Source: an uncultured Saprospiraceae bacterium
GTDB taxonomy: Bacteria; Bacteroidota; Bacteroidia; Chitinophagales; Saprospiraceae
DNA: 6,747 nucleotides
Reading direction: 5' to 3'
Assembly: GCA_905479665.1 (NCBI GenBank)
Contig: CAJQNM010000337.1
Span: forward strand, 1 to 6,747
Part shown: positions 4,963 through 6,747 of the stretch, piece after piece
Layout: each line of letters opens with the position of its first letter
Position numbering within the stretch: position 1 is the stretch's first letter
Notes under the pieces: generated by a model
What the model saw: the letters and a program-made list of their open reading frames with translations, nothing else
What the model was told of the DNA's origin: nothing
Databases searched by the model: none
Program-made: the position numbers and the translations under genes

Positions 4963-6747
4963 AATTGGAGTGTAATTCCCTTGGAATTCAAAAGCTCCTA
5001 TGTCTATTCTCCCCTTGACAGAACCTGTGGCATTATGAAATCTGGGATTCCCAGCGAGATCTATGCTGGTAAAGTTGGCATTATTTGCCCCAAGGTCAAT
5101 AGCCGGAGAACAATCCAGCAATGTCAGATCACCCGTATCTAGATCTACGAATTTGGGATCAGCATCTATGATATTGGTACCACCAGTCCATCCCCCTTGA
5201 ATAATACTAAAACTAACCGTGCTGGTTGATCCTGGATCGTCATAAAGGACACCAGGTGGGTTCGAGACGCCAAATTTCCATAAAATGGAATTTCTTATCG
5301 TACTCGTGGATTGATTCTCATTATAAACCTGTGCTATTATTTGATTGACATTGTCATTGACAAACGAACAATTGACAATATCGGTGATCCCGCTATTGTA
5401 GATGGAGTGCCCCACATCCTCGAGAGAAACATTATTTAAAAACCGGCAATTGATGATTTCCACCATACCACTTTCGCAAAATATAGCCCCTCCCCTCCTT
5501 CTGGCAAAATTGTCTTCAAAATCACAGTTTAGCAAGTATGCCTTTGAATCTTCTCCGATGTATGCTGCTGCCCCCCTCGGTTCAACAAAGTCTGGATCTT
5601 GAAATGTGAAAAAATCCGCTTGATTTTCAGAAAAGGATGAATTGGTAACATTGAGAATACCGGACAAGGTGGCTGCTAAAGCACCTCCATATTGATCTGT
5701 TTCATTGTCCATAAAGTGACAACTGTCTATGCTGGTCGAATCGATCAGCATATGAAGCGCCCCACCGAAATAATTGTCATTAACACTGGAGCCGGGAATC
5801 ACCCGATTGGATTCAAACGTACAGCCATATAAGTCGAGTCGATCTTTGCAAGTGATGGCTCCAGAAAACCGACCAGAATTTGAGGTAAAAGTGCACTGGC
5901 TAAAATTGTGGACGCCAGTAAACATGATTGCTCCAGTTTCAAGCAAGACAGCGCCTCCTTGACCATCAGTCGTATTATTGAAGAACTGACAAGCCGTCAT
6001 CGTGAAGGTGTTATTGCCGTCTGGCTTGAAATAAACACCAGCTCCGCCCTCAGAGCCCATTGTGGTGCCTGTCTCATTTGTACTGAAAACACAATCAACT
6101 AAATCCAGATTACCCCTTAGATGTCTGATCCCACCTCCACTGACATCAGCAGAGCCTCCAAAGAAAGTGCAATTGATCAAAGATATATCGGATGAATCAT
6201 TGTGCATGCCTGCACCATACCGTGCATTATTGCTGGAAAAGGTGCAATTGATGATCGTAGGTGAGCTATTGACATTTCTCATCCCTGCCCCTTCATCATT
6301 GAGAAATGCTTGATTCGCGTTTCCAGCCCTTACAACAAAGCCATCGAGGCGGGCAGATGCGGTCAGCGGATCGGATGGGGTATAGTCGTTGTTGATCACA
6401 TTGAAAGAATTGTATTGAATGGAACCAGTGTGATCATTTTGGTCGATGTCCCCGCTTAAGAGGGTCAAGTTAAACTCCCAATTTCGCTGTGACAGAAGAG
6501 ATTCATTGCCAACAAATCCTCCATAAATTTGGACTCCATGTGGCATTTTGAATGTTCTGTTGCGTGAGTTATTAGGTATACCTTGCCCTTGGTCTGGATA
6601 ATAAGTACCCTCAGCGACCCAAACTTGCCCCGGGCTTTCGCAATCAGCCAATGTGATCAGGGCGTCCTGAAGATTCTGATATGCATTGAGCCAGGAGGTG
6701 CCATCATCCAGGCCACTCGCCAGATGATTCACATAGATGACCCCTGT
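4762..6747 (-). CDS. Secreted parallel beta-helix protein, choice-of-anchor Q type, with GCX-like C-terminus (5' end outside window)
   Basis: The frame is open from the window edge, giving 661 visible residues. Five codons (T-G-V-I-Y) precede the GTG at 6732, and together they read as the common secreted-repeat opening VIYVN...G.DDGTSW.NAY.NLQDAL. The GTG is therefore internal, and the signal peptide and true start lie to the right. Then come VWVAEGTYYP, a V-x-IYGGFVGNE block and LSGDID, all typical of bacterial polymorphic-outer-membrane-like beta-helix proteins. Eleven or more rungs of C-x-F-x-x-N ... GGA(I/L/V) form the core. The choice-of-anchor Q-like tail follows (DADPKFVD, SPAIDLGANN, DLAGNPR, DIGAFEFQ), then a beta domain with two early cysteines (CGC) that ends DGCP at the stop codon. 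It is probably surface-exposed or released. Adhesion or polysaccharide binding is possible, and no catalytic residues were recognised. The final domain is Bacteroidota-like and may act as an anchoring or sorting module. Confidence 0.88.
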   Translation of the reverse strand, partial: TGVIYVNHLASGLDDGTSWLNAYQNLQDALITLADCESPGQVWVAEGTYYPDQGQGIPNNSRNRTFKMPHGVQIYGGFVGNESLLSQRNWEFNLTLLSGDIDQNDHTGSIQYNSFNVINNDYTPSDPLTASARLDGFVVRAGNANQAFLNDEGAGMRNVNSSPTIINCTFSSNNARYGAGMHNDSSDISLINCTFFGGSADVSGGGIRHLRGNLDLVDCVFSTNETGTTMGSEGGAGVYFKPDGNNTFTMTACQFFNNTTDGQGGAVLLETGAIMFTGVHNFSQCTFTSNSGRFSGAITCKDRLDLYGCTFESNRVIPGSSVNDNYFGGALHMLIDSTSIDSCHFMDNETDQYGGALAATLSGILNVTNSSFSENQADFFTFQDPDFVEPRGAAAYIGEDSKAYLLNCDFEDNFARRRGGAIFCESGMVEIINCRFLNNVSLEDVGHSIYNSGITDIVNCSFVNDNVNQIIAQVYNENQSTSTIRNSILWKFGVSNPPGVLYDDPGSTSTVSFSIIQGGWTGGTNIIDADPKFVDLDTGDLTLLDCSPAIDLGANNANFTSIDLAGNPRFHNATGSVKGRIDIGAFEFQGNYTPICGCSQNLHVGLSIGSGTYSADQTLTSDGQLLGGSNVLFSAGNSIELQYNFEVPLSSRLEVLLDGCP
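5263..6255 (-). repeat. Protein-level repeat: beta-helix rungs with Cys-x-Phe-x-x-Asn and GGA(I/L/V) motifs
   Basis: At least eleven rungs are visible. Ten carry cysteine at the same slot: visible residues 168, 193, 219, 253, 285, 309, 343, 408, 434 and 460. One has serine there (370). Nine of these rungs have F-x-x-N, and most are followed by G-G-A-hydrophobic or a variant such as GAGM, GGGI, SGAI or GAAA. FxxN plus GGA(I/L/V) is the signature of Chlam_PMP-type repeats (PF02415). Spacing varies between about 23 and 38 residues because loops differ in length. The DNA itself is diverged, so this is old duplication rather than fresh tandem repeats. Confidence 0.85.

Overview
The window reads as part of a Gram-negative chromosome, most likely a Bacteroidota member near the marine or environmental Saprospiria/Lewinella-type lineages. 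The evidence is moderate base composition, no recognisable Shine-Dalgarno sites, and a C-terminal domain on the right-hand gene that resembles the Bacteroidota '3-coathanger stack / GCX_COOH' type. The other two genes belong to families best known from Planctomycetes and Verrucomicrobia but also found in Bacteroidota. The phylum is therefore an inference. No rRNA, marker gene or taxonomically decisive signal is present.

All three genes lie on the minus strand, so transcription runs from right to left. At the right edge (4762-6747) is the 3' part of a large secreted right-handed parallel beta-helix protein. It is open to the window edge, so its signal peptide and true start lie outside. It carries about a dozen Cys-x-Phe-x-x-Asn ... 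Gly-Gly-Ala-hydrophobic rungs, a 'choice-of-anchor Q'-like C-terminal section, and a terminal beta domain ending Gly-Cys-Pro. A 76-bp gap with no convincing promoter or terminator follows.

Next is a 1055-residue exported, probably lipid-anchored c-type cytochrome-like protein (1518-4685). Its domain order is PSCyt1 haem domain, DUF1549/PSCyt2, coiled coil, LamG-like domain, then DUF1553/PSD1. Its stop codon overlaps the start of a 491-residue DUF1501 protein (46-1521) by 4 bp (ATGA). That protein belongs to the alkaline-phosphatase/sulfatase-like fold and has a Tat signal with a lipobox-like cysteine. The two form a translationally coupled pair. They probably act together in the cell envelope: one made as a Sec-exported haem protein that is haem-loaded outside the cytoplasm, the other folded inside and exported by Tat. 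The substrate is unknown. A link to polysaccharide or sulfated-glycan metabolism is a hypothesis only.

The left 45 bp hold a heptanucleotide tandem repeat just downstream of the DUF1501 stop. There are no RNA genes, CRISPR arrays, insertion sequences or defence genes. The least explained items are the biochemical role of the coupled DUF1553/DUF1501 pair, the second CxxCH in the DUF1549 region, the cysteine ladder of the beta-helix protein with its GCP terminus, and the heptamer array.
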